Source of the DNA: Woeseiaceae bacterium
GTDB taxonomy: Bacteria > Pseudomonadota > Gammaproteobacteria > Steroidobacterales > Woeseiaceae
NCBI GenBank assembly: GCA_021773035.1
Contig: JAJFKU010000022.1
Location: 1-33,575, forward strand
Length of the DNA stretch: 33,575 nucleotides
Direction: 5' to 3'
Part shown: positions 7,970-15,995 of the stretch, piece after piece
Position numbering within the stretch: the stretch's first letter is position 1
Layout of the letters: each line of letters starts with the position of its first letter
Position numbers and translations under genes: made by a program
The notes under the pieces: model-generated
Databases searched by the model: none
What the model was told of the DNA's origin: nothing
What the model saw: only the letters and a program-made list of their open reading frames with translations

Positions 7970-8502
7970 AGCTTTGCAGCGCGCCAGTCACGGCTGACGG
8001 TCATTCGTGAAACGTCGAGAATCTCGGAGATTTCGGTTTCACTAAATCCGCCGAAGTAACGTAACTCGACAACCTTCGCCTGACGCTCGTCAAGGTCGGA
8101 CAGACGGGTTAGTGCGTCGTCGAGCGCGATTATTTCTGTCTCAGGTGCTGCAAACGGCTCCACGGTTAGATCCATTGGCACCATTTTCTTAATCGGGATA
8201 CGTTTGTCTGCCATTTTTCGCCGAGCATGATCGATAAGAATGCGTCGCATCGCATTCGCCGCAGCACCAAAAAAATGGCTGCGATCCTTGTAGGTAAGTT
8301 TCGTTTGATCGAAGAGCTTGAAATAGGCCTCGTGGACAATATCCGTAGCACTCAGTGTATGCCCGGAGCGCTCGCTGCGCAGCATGCTGCCTGCCAATCG
8401 TCGGAGCTCATCGTAGACAATCGGCAGCAGGCGCTCGCCGACCGGTAGTGTCGAGTCGTCCAGCAATATTTGTGTAACCGAAGCGCGAGACTCACTTCCC
8501 AT
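7942..8502 (-). CDS. ECF-type RNA polymerase sigma factor (TIGR02999-like)
   Basis: The 186-residue product contains the sigma-70 region 2 segment (YDELRRLAGSMLRSE, then SATDIVHEAYFKLFD) and region 4 with a helix-turn-helix (LDERQAKVVELRYFGG, FSETEISEILDVSRMTVSRD). The variant with DRSHFFGAAANAMRRILIDH between them is characteristic of the ECF subgroup usually found next to TPR kinases. It directs RNA polymerase to a special promoter set. The kinase gene starts inside its 3' end, so the two form one operon, transcribed leftwards. No anti-sigma factor is visible; control is more likely by kinase phosphorylation, as known for some ECF-kinase pairs. The start ATG at 8500-8502 lacks a clear ribosome binding site. 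Confidence 0.94.
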   Translation of the reverse strand: MGSESRASVTQILLDDSTLPVGERLLPIVYDELRRLAGSMLRSERSGHTLSATDIVHEAYFKLFDQTKLTYKDRSHFFGAAANAMRRILIDHARRKMADKRIPIKKMVPMDLTVEPFAAPETEIIALDDALTRLSDLDERQAKVVELRYFGGFSETEISEILDVSRMTVSRDWRAAKLWLHREITT

Positions 8503-8601
8503 ATGTTATTCGCCGTTATCAGGGAGCTACTTGTTCACAACAGCCAGCATACCGCAGATTGAGCCCATTTTGGATTGCCCCTGTTACATTCGGCTGATTT
8601 T

Positions 8602-8646
8602 CTCCGCCACGTCATATAGGCAACTCGAATATTGAACTCGGCGGAG
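8602..8646 (+). promoter_or_regulatory. Possible hairpin masking the ribosome binding site of the 8653 gene
   Basis: CTCCGCC (8602-8608) is the exact complement of GGCGGAG (8640-8646), which contains the Shine-Dalgarno of the short secreted protein gene starting at 8653. In an mRNA starting upstream of 8602 the 7-bp stem, loop 31 nt, would cover the ribosome binding site. The flanking ATTTT and AAAAT could extend it. A possible -10-like CATATA lies within the loop. If transcription starts after the loop the hairpin does not form, so the role is uncertain. Confidence 0.3.
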
Positions 8647-8652
8647 AAGAAA

Positions 8653-8823
8653 ATGAACCACACTCGAAAAATCGGACGATTGGCAGCGCAATCAGTATTA
8701 CTGTTTCTTGCAATGTCATCCCAGAACGTTTTCGCCCAGTATGGCGGGACAATTTCAATCAAACCGGCTGACGGAACGACATGCCCCGTTCTTGTTCAGT
8801 ACGGTTTGACGATGAAAGCATGA
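8653..8823 (+). CDS. Short secreted protein or N-terminal remnant (56 residues)
   Basis: The product has a clear Sec signal peptide of about 33 residues ending SSQNVFA, then a mature part of only about 23 residues beginning QYGGTISIKPADGTTCPVLVQ. The ATG at 8653 is well supported: GGAG at 8643-8646 sits six bases upstream. I recognise no family. The very short mature part suggests either a real small secreted peptide or the surviving front of a longer protein; another frame just downstream (8829-8921) reads with protein-like composition, consistent with a frameshifted continuation. It is divergent from the sigma-kinase operon, with 150 bp between the two starts holding both promoters. Confidence 0.5.
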   Translation: MNHTRKIGRLAAQSVLLFLAMSSQNVFAQYGGTISIKPADGTTCPVLVQYGLTMKA

Positions 8824-9108
8824 CCTAATTGTGGCCTGACTATAAACTCTATGATGGCCCATTTGATGGGGATGCTGAGGGTTATCCTCCACCGAAGGCA
8901 GCGCCCTTGCACTATCGGTGATCTCCGACGCATTTGTCAGCTTCGTTCCAACTTTCGCCTGTTTCTTAGGATCGGCCGCTCGGCCGCCTGCTTGTAACCG
9001 TAAGCAGAAAGTCGCTCATCGCCTGTTACTATTTCGGCTACTGACCCAAAGCAGAAGTTCAATTCGTAAGAAGATTCATGGTGCGAGGGCCATTGATGGA
9101 CAAACTAG
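8824..9108 (+). other. Intergenic stretch with possible coding remnant
   Basis: The frame 8829-8921, open for 30 codons, reads LWPDYKLYDGPFDGDAEGY and then PPPKAAPLHYR before a TGA. It is rich in Pro, Tyr, Asp and Gly, and looks more like protein than chance sequence, but it has no start codon context. It could be the frameshifted tail of the 8653 gene. After 8921 I see no gene. Two tandem TCGGCCGC octamers occur at about 8975-8990. Confidence 0.25.
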
Positions 9109-9453
9109 ATGCAAGACAAGACTAAGTACCATCGGACTGGTGAGCCGGGCGGGTCCGGTTGCGCTGTTGGCGTGCTTTCGATCCAATCTCAGCGCCCGGA
9201 TGGCACTGAGTTTGTCGGCGTCTTGCTGGACGCAGGGCGGGACTCAAAAGAAATCGAGTTACTTCGCACTGTAGCCGGAAAGCTGGGAGTCATATGGGGC
9301 AATGATGATCTCGGGTGGTGGGCAGCTCTTCAATATCCCGACTTCCCAAGTTGGTCAGTATTGCGGCAAGACGACAATGGAAACGAATTCGTCGTGCAAG
9401 CGAATCTAAGCGAGGCTCAAGCAAATACGCTGGTAGCCGGAAGAAGAGTGTGA
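9109..9453 (+). CDS. Hypothetical protein, 114 residues
   Basis: No named family is recognised with confidence. The product is soluble, with no signal or membrane segment. The C-terminal WSVLRQDDNGNEFVVQANL, followed by SEAQANTLVA, resembles the repeat-like end of small bacterial proteins that usually continue with a His-Lys-Gln-x-Tyr-Trp motif. Here the protein stops early at GRRV, so it may be truncated. The preceding WGNDDLGWWAALQYPDF is rich in Trp and acidic residues. The start at 9109 is the first ATG of the frame, and its ribosome binding site is poor. It lies in a gene-poor stretch with remnants on either side, so it may be a decaying gene. Coding likelihood rests on frame length and amino-acid composition only. 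Confidence 0.5.
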   Translation: MQDKTKYHRTGEPGGSGCAVGVLSIQSQRPDGTEFVGVLLDAGRDSKEIELLRTVAGKLGVIWGNDDLGWWAALQYPDFPSWSVLRQDDNGNEFVVQANLSEAQANTLVAGRRV

Positions 9454-9756
9454 CGGTGGAGTGATTGGCTGCGTAAGCAGTTTTGGTTTCAGGTAATTAG
9501 AAGCGTAACAAGACACTAACAAATTGCGGGCTGACATTAGGAGATCGGGCGACTCCCGATCTGAAGTCGCGAATACCGCCCGCTACAGAAGCTGATGAAT
9601 CAGACAGGGACCGGCCAATACTTACCTCTTACGACTCCCCGATAGCCGCTTAGAAGTTGCCGTTCGAGTAGGTATAGTTTAACGGGCTGCAAAAGCGCCC
9701 TCAGCAGACGTTGGAAACCCCGCCCCATATTAGAAAACTCATGAGGTGTAGCTACA
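9454..9756. other. Non-coding stretch with a nested hairpin
   Basis: No gene is visible in these 303 bp. A perfect stem of 8 bp, AGATCGGG (9542-9549) and CCCGATCT (9555-9562) with loop CGACT, is enclosed by GCGGGC (9526-9531) and GCCCGC (9577-9582). There is no T run after it, so it is not a standard intrinsic terminator. It could be a structured RNA, a remnant recombination site or a protein-binding palindrome. Upstream is CTAACAAATTG, which recalls but does not match an integron attC end. Confidence 0.35.
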
Positions 9757-10014
9757 GTGTCAGAAGAAGAAACAATAGGGATGAACAAGAAAAAACTCGT
9801 GCCAGTATTTGAGGTTACAGGCTCTGTGCTTGCAATGGTCTATGCGCTGTTGATTGCCTCGAACACCGGAAATGAGGTACTGGGGTTCACGCTTCTATTG
9901 CTTTCCGCACTACTATTTGCGGCTTGGGGGTTTATAGATAAGCGATGGGCGTTCTTTGCGCTTCAGTTCTTCTACGCCGCATCTGCCATCATTGGTTTGA
10001 TTCGCTGGGGTTGA
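9757..10014 (+). CDS. Small integral membrane protein, 85 residues
   Basis: After a charged start (MSEEETIGMNKKK) the product has three hydrophobic stretches, at about residues 16-33, 39-58 and 64-83, ending in LIRWG. The pattern and the closing aromatic-rich FALQFFYAASAIIGLI recall small PnuC-like or CBU_0592-type membrane proteins, but the match is only in layout. I chose GTG at 9757 because GAGGT at 9743-9747 lies nine bases upstream. An ATG at 9781 is possible but has no properly spaced site. The gene stands alone between two hairpin-containing intergenic regions. Function unknown. Confidence 0.6.
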   Translation: MSEEETIGMNKKKLVPVFEVTGSVLAMVYALLIASNTGNEVLGFTLLLLSALLFAAWGFIDKRWAFFALQFFYAASAIIGLIRWG

Positions 10015-10205
10015 GAGTTGCGCTGGACAGACCGTCCGCAGTTGGCCATTGGCCGCTACCTCGTCTTGCGGACCGACAAATATAGTCTACTATTCCTATA
10101 AACAACGAAAAAAACGCTCCGTGCTCTAAATATCCCAAGAATCACAGGCCCGTGGAACGAGGGACCGACTCAATCGGCAGCACCGAGCGTTGAATTGGAG
10201 GAATC
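10015..10205 (+). promoter_or_regulatory. Intergenic hairpin and leader of the PAD operon
   Basis: GTCCGCA (10034-10040) pairs with TGCGGAC (10067-10073), with an inner GGCCATTGGCC (10044-10054). This may end the upstream small gene's transcript. An AT-rich run follows (TATAGTCTACTATTCCTATA, 10081-10100) that may hold the operon promoter, although no good -35 is clear. A strong ribosome binding site, GGAGGAA (10197-10203), precedes the ATG at 10206. Confidence 0.35.
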
Positions 10206-13200
10206 ATGGCCCAGGAAACGGTATTTCGCTTAATTGCATTACGGCCCGGCCTTAAGTCAATCGACGATACCGACATTCGCGAGACACCGGTCTACGATCG
10301 CCCCGATAAGCGCACCGAACTGTTCGATGATGTCGCTGATGCGACTGGCGCAGGCAAGAAATATGACGAGGTGGTTCGTGTCGTCCGCCGGCACAAGGCT
10401 ACGGGCAGCTATCTCAGCAGCGACGCCGAGTTATCGGATGACGTAAAAAGTCTGCTTAACTGGTTCGACGCGAAACGTCGCAAACGACTCGGACAAATCG
10501 ATGTTGCCGACGATATCAGTCAAATCTACGGTGACTCGTTTGCTGACGTCGTACGGTCGAAGGCTTTCAAACATGGCGAGGCCGTGCTTGCGGACACGGT
10601 TTTCGCCGATGCGATCGACAACGGCGATCTGAACCCCGGCGGTAAACAAGGCATCGGGATAGCGCTCAAGTTGCTCGTCTTCTTACAGCGGTATTCGGAA
10701 GCGCCGGGTGCGTATGACCACGAACAGCGCCTAGGTGCACTGATCGAAATGAATACGATTGTCATACCTGATGTCGCCGCCATCCAGCCCAAGGGTGGCT
10801 CGACGCTTAAACCCGTCGAGGAGCCCGTCGATGACAATCGGAACAAGCTCGATCGCCTGGAAAAACTGGATTCGACGTTCAGGGAGCTGACACGGCTCGT
10901 TCGGGACGACGGCAACGTCGTAATCGAAGGCGAATGCTCGGGTACTGACAGCGCGAGTGGGCTTCGCGACGACGTCAAACGCCTGCGCCGCAAAGTCGAC
11001 TCAATAACAACGCAGCATGATAAAGATGACAAGTTGTCTGGCCGTGACGGTGAGGGCAATTCCGCAGCCGTCGACTCGGAGTTGGGTTCGCGGGATTTGC
11101 GTCTAAGTCAGGCGGCATTGGGAAGGATCTCTGTAGCCAGTTTGGAGGCCCTCGGTTCTGTCAATGTCGATGCAACGACCAGCAATCCGATGAGCATCGT
11201 CGCGCGTTTGGAAGAAGAGATGGAGATCGTTGGTTCTACTGTGATCAGCGAGTTCCGCAGGGGTGGAAAACTGCTGATGCACGGCGGATCGATGGACATA
11301 GGCAAGTTCGAGAAGGCCGTATCGCCACTGAAAGGAAACTCCCGGAAAAGCATGGCCGTAACGATGGACGGTGACATGCACGCGACCATTGGTCGTTACA
11401 CGATGCCGACGCTCGCTACCTGCAAGCAGTCTGTTGGCGTCGGCGATCTGCTGATGGTCAAGCAAACCATAAAAGCGTATGAGGTCGGCGAATTCGGGCA
11501 TGTCGAAAACGTATTGGCCGGAGAAACGAGAGAGCGGGAGCACCGCCGTCTCAATGTGCGGGAGGAAATAAGCGTTCTGGAAACTGAACGGGAGGTTGAG
11601 GAGGAGCGAGACCTGCAAAGCACCACCCGCAATGAAATGCAGAACGAGATTCAGCGCACCATAAAAAATGAGTTTGGGCTGGAAGCGGGCCTGCAGGTCA
11701 GCGGGTCTTATGGGCCCAGCGTAAGTTTCACCGCCAGCATGAACACCAGCTTCTCGTCCAGCATGGAGGAATCGCAGCGCAAGGCAACGAGTTTTTCACG
11801 CGAGGTAACGGAGAAAACGGCCGAGCGGGTGCGCGAGCGAGTGCGCGAAGAGCAACGCCGTCGAGTGCTCGAAGAGGTCGAGGAGATCAACCGGCACAAG
11901 GTCGAGAATCCGAACGCCGGTGACGGCCACGTACGCGGTATCTATCGATGGCTCAACAAAATTTATGATGCCCAGGTCTTACGATACGGCCAACGAATGA
12001 TGTTTGAGTTCGTTGTGCCGGAACCTGCAGCCTTTTTTCTCCACGCGTTGGTTGACAATGCGCCGGACGAGATGTTGATAGAAAAGCCGGAAGAACCTGA
12101 TTACTACGGTGCGCCGCTTAAGCCATCGAATCTGAGTCGTACGAACTACCATCGTTATGTCAGCGAATACAAAGTGTCGGGCGTGCGGCCTCCACCAACC
12201 CAGTACCGCACAGTTTCTCTGCAGGATGGACTCGACTATAGCGGTAGTGAGGTATCGTTGGGCCGCTCTGGAAAATTCGATATTCCGGACGGTTATGAGT
12301 CCTACGCAGTTCGTGTTCATCACGACCACGTCTTCACGGAGGGCGATGATCGCCGCTACCACATCATGATTGGTGGCGCGGCGATTGACGCCACGCCCAT
12401 CTGGGGCTCCACCTATCGCAACGTTGCGCGTACCCGCAAGGAACTGTCTATTGCCTATCAATTGATGAGCATGCGGTCCTTCACCCTGGGTGCCGATCTG
12501 TATTGTGAATTAACCACTGAGGGTTACGAGAAATGGAAGCTGGAGACTTACGAATCCATCGTGCAGGCCTATCTGGATCAAAAAGCGGCGTATGACGAGC
12601 AACTGCGTGCGCGGGAGATTCAGGAGGGCATCCGAGTTCTGGGCAGAAATCCCCTGGAGAACCGTCGTATCGAACGCGACGAACTGCGCAAGCTCGTATT
12701 GCGGTTCATAACGGGCGGTGTGGGCATGGGTGAGGACGTGTTTTTTCCAACGGATGAACCTATCGTCGACGTTGCAAAGGCCTGTCCGTGGGGGAAATAC
12801 GTGCAGTTTTTCGAAAACGCTTTCGAATGGCAGAACCTGATGTACGTGCTGTACCCCTATTTCTGGGGCCGCCACGCTCGCTGGGTGAACGCCCTACACC
12901 TCACCGACCCGGACCCGGATTTCGCCGCATTTCTCCGCGCCGGAGCTGCGCGGGTCCAGGTCCCCGTGCGACCGGGTTTCGAGAAGGCAATCGCCTATTA
13001 TTGCCAGACCGGCCGCATCTGGAATGGCGGCGACCCGCCTTTGCTGGATGATGATCTGTACGTACCGATCGTGCAGGAGATCGCCGAGAATCTGGGCGGC
13101 ATGGATGAGGGTGAGCCTTACCCCGAAGGGTCTGAGCCGTGGGAGGTTACCATTCCGACCTCGCTGGTACTGATCCAGGATCTGGAAGAGATTCCGCAGC

Positions 13201-13250
13201 TCAGAGACGTGCTAACGGGTGACGCTGTCGACATTCTGAACGCTGTGTAG
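10206..13250 (+). CDS. Large protein of unknown function, operon partner of the arginine deiminase
   Basis: I cannot assign this 1014-residue protein to a named family. It has no signal peptide or hydrophobic membrane helix. Residues 1-210 look globular and mixed, 210-300 highly charged. Two long charged helical, probably coiled-coil segments (about 438-492 and 517-569) flank residues 496-519, where hydrophobic and small polar residues alternate almost perfectly (LQVSGSYGPSVSFTASMN) around a Gly-Pro turn. Next comes a conserved-looking GIYRWLNKIYDAQVLRYGQ with VVPEPAAFF, then a region probably beta-rich, and a C-terminal WQNLMYVLYPYFWGRHARW with AGAARVQVPVRPGFE that feels like a recurring module. 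A strong GGAGGAA site supports the start. The deiminase gene follows after 3 bp, so the two proteins probably act together. A pore-forming, delivery or scaffold role is inference. Confidence 0.9.
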   Translation: MAQETVFRLIALRPGLKSIDDTDIRETPVYDRPDKRTELFDDVADATGAGKKYDEVVRVVRRHKATGSYLSSDAELSDDVKSLLNWFDAKRRKRLGQIDVADDISQIYGDSFADVVRSKAFKHGEAVLADTVFADAIDNGDLNPGGKQGIGIALKLLVFLQRYSEAPGAYDHEQRLGALIEMNTIVIPDVAAIQPKGGSTLKPVEEPVDDNRNKLDRLEKLDSTFRELTRLVRDDGNVVIEGECSGTDSASGLRDDVKRLRRKVDSITTQHDKDDKLSGRDGEGNSAAVDSELGSRDLRLSQAALGRISVASLEALGSVNVDATTSNPMSIVARLEEEMEIVGSTVISEFRRGGKLLMHGGSMDIGKFEKAVSPLKGNSRKSMAVTMDGDMHATIGRYTMPTLATCKQSVGVGDLLMVKQTIKAYEVGEFGHVENVLAGETREREHRRLNVREEISVLETEREVEEERDLQSTTRNEMQNEIQRTIKNEFGLEAGLQVSGSYGPSVSFTASMNTSFSSSMEESQRKATSFSREVTEKTAERVRERVREEQRRRVLEEVEEINRHKVENPNAGDGHVRGIYRWLNKIYDAQVLRYGQRMMFEFVVPEPAAFFLHALVDNAPDEMLIEKPEEPDYYGAPLKPSNLSRTNYHRYVSEYKVSGVRPPPTQYRTVSLQDGLDYSGSEVSLGRSGKFDIPDGYESYAVRVHHDHVFTEGDDRRYHIMIGGAAIDATPIWGSTYRNVARTRKELSIAYQLMSMRSFTLGADLYCELTTEGYEKWKLETYESIVQAYLDQKAAYDEQLRAREIQEGIRVLGRNPLENRRIERDELRKLVLRFITGGVGMGEDVFFPTDEPIVDVAKACPWGKYVQFFENAFEWQNLMYVLYPYFWGRHARWVNALHLTDPDPDFAAFLRAGAARVQVPVRPGFEKAIAYYCQTGRIWNGGDPPLLDDDLYVPIVQEIAENLGGMDEGEPYPEGSEPWEVTIPTSLVLIQDLEEIPQLRDVLTGDAVDILNAV

Positions 13251-13253
13251 CCG

Positions 13254-15995
13254 ATGCCCGATATCAGGCTGCACGCCGACTACGATCGCAATGGTCGCCT
13301 GACAGCCGGCCGGCGAGAATACAATCAGCGTCACTCCCCTGTGGGCGCAATCATCCTGGGCAACCTCGACAAAGACAGCGCCCGCGGCTTGCACCGGCAG
13401 CCGATTACCCAGACCGAGCGCCTGAAGCTTGACCGAGATCTGGTGAACAAAGGTCGGCAGGACGACGACCTCACGACGATTCGCTTGCACATTTCACCTG
13501 CCGCGCGCCAGCGTCCCGGCTGCCAGTGGTTTCTGGTTGTGAAAGGTGCGGCGGCAGACAAGATAGGGGTCTTCGACCAACGCCGTCGCCGCATCGATTC
13601 GGAGATTTCGCGTATCGATGCGCTGCGCTATCCGATCAATATCGCAGTGAATCGGCTCGTGCTCAGACTGGAATCGATCACGCTGCCGGGATCGCCCATG
13701 AACCGGCCTCTCACGCACGACACGGAACATACGCCAGTGGCGATCGATGACTCGATTATCGACATCGAAGTGGTCTGCGTTGATGCGCAGCGGAATGTGA
13801 CGGTGGAAGACAGCGGTCGATTCAGCATTGCGCCTTTTGTGATTCAGGACAACACCACTGCCGCCGAGAAGATCTACATGTGCGTTGTGCAGGAAAACAT
13901 TCCGACTGTGTATGACCTCATCAAAGGCATGCACGACGGCCGGGTTCGTGTGCCATTTGAGCGAATTATCGATCAGAGCGATCTGTGGATTCAGGATCAG
14001 TTTCAGGTCGGGTATTCTCAGGGAGCATCGGGCTGGGAACGCGTGGTATTGCATCTGCCGCGCGCGCGAAAAAACGTACTCAACGTGCAGTTTCAGGCGA
14101 ATCTTGCGGACTACGTTAATAAGAATCTGGCAGCACGTAACATCGGTTTGTTCAACGACTTCTGGGAACGACCGATTCCGATACGAAACACCCGGGATAA
14201 AGTCAAACTCATGTCGTTTCTGGAGTCTGGACGCGTCCGGCTCAAAGTCAGCTCTATGGTGCAGGTGAGAAAGCGCATGCTGTATGAGCTGCTGCAGAGT
14301 CCGCGACGTCAGGATCAGGCCTTATCTCGGCGCCTCAAGGGCCAGACCACCGGTGGATTCTTTGGCCTTCGCCGTCAGTTCAGCGAACTGTGGCAGGCTT
14401 TGAACGCGTCATTGCGGCTGCGCGCGCGCCAGGCGGGCGACACTCCGCATCGTCAGGCACTCGAAGAGCTGCGCACAGCGTTTTCCAATGCACTGAACAA
14501 AGTGCGCCGCGATTTTCCTCTCGTAGGATCTGACAAAGTCTGTGTGCCGGACTCCGAAACAACTCACGTACAGATGTTCGGTTATCAGGCAAACCTGTTT
14601 ATAGCAAGAGTCTGGCAGACGCACAGCAGCGAAAACTACGGCGGCAACCTGGAGGCGTTGCCACCGACTCGCGGCGCCCCGCTCGGCAGTGTTCTGTTTG
14701 GCAACTTCCGTGACGCCGATAACATGACCACGATGGACCCCGATCTGATCAACTTTCTGAGTGCCCAGAAAGTGCAGCGACTGATAGAAATCGACACAAG
14801 CTGGTTATCCGTCGCCCACGTGGACGAAATCCTGTGTGTCGTACCGCGCGGATCGCAACGGGGTCGCTTTTCCGTTCTGCGTGCATCGCCGACGGTAAGT
14901 ATCAGTCTAATCGACGCAGTCATTGCGGCACATCAATCCGGTCTCCCGGCCGGGTCCGCAAACAGTAGTCCGTTTCCGCCAGGCCCTGCAGTACGTTCTA
15001 TGGCGGAAGGCACCGTACCAGTCACCCGGATGTTCCGTGGTTTGTCGTTCTATCACTATCACCCACCCGGCGCCGAGGAAAAATTATCGCCGCCAACCCT
15101 GTACCTTAACCGTCTTCGATACAGCGAAAACCAGCGTCGTATCGCTAACTTCGCTTACGCAGAAGGGGAAGGCGCACGTTATTACCCCGCCGATTTTACG
15201 GCCCTCGAGCTCAAGTTCTTCGAGAAAGACGTAAACGGTGACAGCACGAACGATATGTATGACTCCGTATACCTGGGTGGCGCAGAAGACGATATCAATC
15301 GTGTACAGGCGAACCTGGAATTTGTGTATCTGCCGGTGCTCTACGACCCGGTGTCGGATCTCGGTGATCTGGCGCGCCGGAATGCTGCGACAGTTGCCAT
15401 TATGCCGAATGCGATCAATATGCAGGTACTCGACCGACACGTGTTCATTCCCAAGCCGTTCGGGCCGAGAATGAAAATCAATCATGCCATAGGCGTCGTG
15501 CGCTCCGTGTTGCGCCAGCAGGATCATGGCCGCCTCGCCGGTCGCGTGACGCGCCGCTACTTTCGGCGGCGCAAGCTGGACGAGACGAAAGTGTGGGTGC
15601 GACCTGATATGGGTAATATTCGTACGCTGAGCGAACTTGCGGCGCAGTTCGCCGACGGCTTTCCGGGTCGCACGCCGGCCGAGGTCGAACAAGCGATCCG
15701 CCTGGCGAATCGATCCGCGTTTCAGCGCAACGGCGACATCGCCGCCCACCCGTCCCTCTACAATTGGCGGCATCTGAATATTCCCGAGAACACCGTCGAC
15801 GTGTTTCAGGCCTACATACAGATAGTCGTTGAGTCGCTCGGCCTTACCGTGCACTGGGTCGACTCCTGGTACTACCACGTGCGGCACGGCGAAATACACT
15901 GCGGGACGAATGTAATTCGGAGACCACCTACACGGGGCGTACCTGACTGGTGGGATGTGCAGTTGGGGACGACAGGTTCACAGGCCGGATCCTGA
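13254..15995 (+). CDS. Peptidylarginine deiminase, vertebrate/cyanobacterial PAD type
   Basis: This enzyme should convert peptidyl-arginine to citrulline. All PAD landmarks are present: WIQDQFQVGY with the catalytic aspartate (Asp248), the substrate-binding pair in LPRAR (Arg270, Arg272), WLSVAHVDE (His522, Asp524), IPKPFG, and near the end HGEIHCGTNVIRRPP with the nucleophile Cys883, then WWDV. The spacing from Asp248 to the Arg pair equals that of human PAD4 (Asp350, Arg372, Arg374). The calcium-binding middle domain is recognisable (DYDRNG at residues 9-14, GAIILGNLDKDS), so it begins at the very N-terminus; the N-terminal PAD domain of vertebrates is missing. Compared with human PAD4 there are two insertions of about 150 and 190 residues around His522. 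No signal peptide is seen. The start lacks a ribosome binding site and is probably coupled to the preceding gene. Confidence 0.95.
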   Translation: MPDIRLHADYDRNGRLTAGRREYNQRHSPVGAIILGNLDKDSARGLHRQPITQTERLKLDRDLVNKGRQDDDLTTIRLHISPAARQRPGCQWFLVVKGAAADKIGVFDQRRRRIDSEISRIDALRYPINIAVNRLVLRLESITLPGSPMNRPLTHDTEHTPVAIDDSIIDIEVVCVDAQRNVTVEDSGRFSIAPFVIQDNTTAAEKIYMCVVQENIPTVYDLIKGMHDGRVRVPFERIIDQSDLWIQDQFQVGYSQGASGWERVVLHLPRARKNVLNVQFQANLADYVNKNLAARNIGLFNDFWERPIPIRNTRDKVKLMSFLESGRVRLKVSSMVQVRKRMLYELLQSPRRQDQALSRRLKGQTTGGFFGLRRQFSELWQALNASLRLRARQAGDTPHRQALEELRTAFSNALNKVRRDFPLVGSDKVCVPDSETTHVQMFGYQANLFIARVWQTHSSENYGGNLEALPPTRGAPLGSVLFGNFRDADNMTTMDPDLINFLSAQKVQRLIEIDTSWLSVAHVDEILCVVPRGSQRGRFSVLRASPTVSISLIDAVIAAHQSGLPAGSANSSPFPPGPAVRSMAEGTVPVTRMFRGLSFYHYHPPGAEEKLSPPTLYLNRLRYSENQRRIANFAYAEGEGARYYPADFTALELKFFEKDVNGDSTNDMYDSVYLGGAEDDINRVQANLEFVYLPVLYDPVSDLGDLARRNAATVAIMPNAINMQVLDRHVFIPKPFGPRMKINHAIGVVRSVLRQQDHGRLAGRVTRRYFRRRKLDETKVWVRPDMGNIRTLSELAAQFADGFPGRTPAEVEQAIRLANRSAFQRNGDIAAHPSLYNWRHLNIPENTVDVFQAYIQIVVESLGLTVHWVDSWYYHVRHGEIHCGTNVIRRPPTRGVPDWWDVQLGTTGSQAGS

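Noticed and set aside
8918..9274. Plus-strand frame of 118 codons overlapping the 9109 gene
   Set aside because: Arg/Ser/Cys-rich with no ribosome binding site; it is an out-of-frame overlap of the more plausible 9109-9453 frame.
9454..9756. Possible integron attC site near CTAACAAATTG
   Set aside because: The matching second consensus end (GTTRRRY type) was not found at the proper place, and no integrase or cassette series is visible.
15084..15899. Minus-strand open frame of 271 codons
   Set aside because: It is antisense to the deiminase C-terminal half, including its catalytic Cys region, and has no recognisable protein features.
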